A stretch of 5,243 nt of DNA, from positions 76,612-81,854 of the forward strand of contig NVUP01000008.1 in assembly GCA_002401945.1 (NCBI GenBank), read 5' to 3'. The stretch's first letter is position 1, and every line of letters starts with the position of its first letter. The position numbers and the translations under genes are program-made. The notes beneath the pieces are model-generated. The model did no database searches. It was not told the DNA's origin and saw only the letters and a list, made by a program, of their open reading frames with translations. Shown in pieces: positions 4,564 to 5,243 of the stretch. This DNA comes from Paracoccaceae bacterium. Its GTDB lineage: Bacteria; Pseudomonadota; Alphaproteobacteria; Rhodobacterales; Rhodobacteraceae.

Positions 4564-5243
4564 ATGTTTGAGCTAGTGATGATGTGGGATTGGCTGGGCT
4601 TTGCTATACGCTGGCTGCATGTGATTACGGCAATTGCCTGGATCGGGTCCTCGTTTTATTTCATTGCCCTGGACCTGGGGTTGCGCAAGGCGGCGGATCT
4701 GCCCGCAGGCGCCCATGGCGAGGAATGGCAGGTGCATGGCGGTGGGTTCTACCACGTGCGCAAATACCTGGTGGCGCCAGCCGAAATGCCCGAGCACCTG
4801 ACCTGGTTCAAATGGGAGAGCTATTCGACCTGGCTCAGCGGCGCGGCTCTGCTGATGGTGGTCTATTGGGCCGGCGGAGAACTGTTCTTGATTGATCAGT
4901 CCAAGGCTGATCTGGCGCTATGGCAGGGTATCGCAATCTCGGCGGCCTCTCTGTCGGTGGGCTGGCTGATCTACGACCGACTGTGCAAATCCGGTCTGGC
5001 CGAGCAACCTACCCTGTTGATGGTACTGCTATTTGTGCTGCTGGTGGTGATGGGTTGGGGGCTAAACCAGGTCTTTACTGGCCGCGCCATGATGCTGCAT
5101 CTGGGGGCGTTCACCGCCACCATCATGACGGCAAACGTGTTTTTCATTATCATGCCCAACCAGCGCATTGTGGTGGCGGACCTGCAGGCCGGGCGCACGC
5201 CGAATGCCAAATACGGCAAGATCGCCAAGCTGCGCTCGACCCA
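4564..5243 (+). CDS. puuD: Membrane urate oxidase (urate hydroxylase PuuD), N-terminal part; runs off right edge
   Basis: The visible 226 codons are open to the edge with no stop. They start MFELVMMWDWLGFAIRW and continue with LHVITAIAWIGSSFYFIALD (18-37), HGGGFYHVRKYLVAP (58-72), WFKWESYSTWLSG (81-93), GRAMMLHLGA (173-182) and a last block IIMPNQRIVVADLQ (195-208). This is the integral membrane domain (DUF989, urate_ox_N) of PuuD-type urate oxidase, with about five or six hydrophobic segments visible. The enzyme oxidises urate to 5-hydroxyisourate and, as shown for an alphaproteobacterial member, passes electrons to a cytochrome c rather than making hydrogen peroxide; family members usually end in a cytochrome c domain with CxxCH, which would lie beyond the window. 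It opens the pathway completed by UraH, UraD-PuuE and AllA, and is divergent from the LysR gene. No defect in the visible part. Confidence 0.93.
   Translation, partial: MFELVMMWDWLGFAIRWLHVITAIAWIGSSFYFIALDLGLRKAADLPAGAHGEEWQVHGGGFYHVRKYLVAPAEMPEHLTWFKWESYSTWLSGAALLMVVYWAGGELFLIDQSKADLALWQGIAISAASLSVGWLIYDRLCKSGLAEQPTLLMVLLFVLLVVMGWGLNQVFTGRAMMLHLGAFTATIMTANVFFIIMPNQRIVVADLQAGRTPNAKYGKIAKLRST

Noticed and set aside
1..5243. CRISPR array, insertion sequence or phage remnant
   Set aside because: I saw no regularly spaced direct repeats, no transposase or integrase motifs and no target-site duplications; the gene content is an ordinary metabolic locus.

Overview
The window carries a urate/allantoin degradation locus from what looks like an alphaproteobacterium, most likely a marine Rhodobacteraceae (Roseobacter-group) species. 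The reasons are a GC-rich sequence with strongly GC-biased codon use, an allantoinase (PuuE-type) fused to OHCU decarboxylase, a membrane PuuD-type urate oxidase beside a LysR gene, and protein sequences that resemble that group. The genus assignment is from memory, not from a search.

Layout from left to right: the first 17 codons of a probable NCS2-type purine permease (1-53, minus, cut by the edge); allA, ureidoglycolate lyase (115-600, minus); a 184-base gap holding a strong nested inverted repeat (671-729) and a second hairpin (743-772); the puuE-uraD fusion (785-2203, minus); a 156-base divergent promoter region with a 13-base palindrome; uraH, 5-hydroxyisourate hydrolase (2360-2716, plus); a 292-base gap with a GC-rich hairpin cluster but no credible gene; a DUF1761 membrane protein (3009-3395, minus); a LysR regulator (3526-4467, minus); and the 5' part of puuD, the membrane urate oxidase (4564 to the right edge, plus). 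puuD is open at the edge but is a convincing gene.

Together the genes cover nearly the whole route: urate to 5-hydroxyisourate (PuuD), to OHCU (UraH), to S-allantoin (UraD half of the fusion), to allantoate (PuuE half), and finally ureidoglycolate to glyoxylate plus urea (AllA). The permease would bring in the substrate and LysR is the obvious local regulator. The allantoate-to-ureidoglycolate step (allantoicase or an amidohydrolase) is not in the window. The DUF1761 gene has no clear link to the pathway.

I see no new enzyme system. The enzymes belong to described families. The least explained parts are the intergenic structures: the 671-729 element, the 2742-2810 hairpin cluster, and palindromes or direct repeats in three promoter regions.
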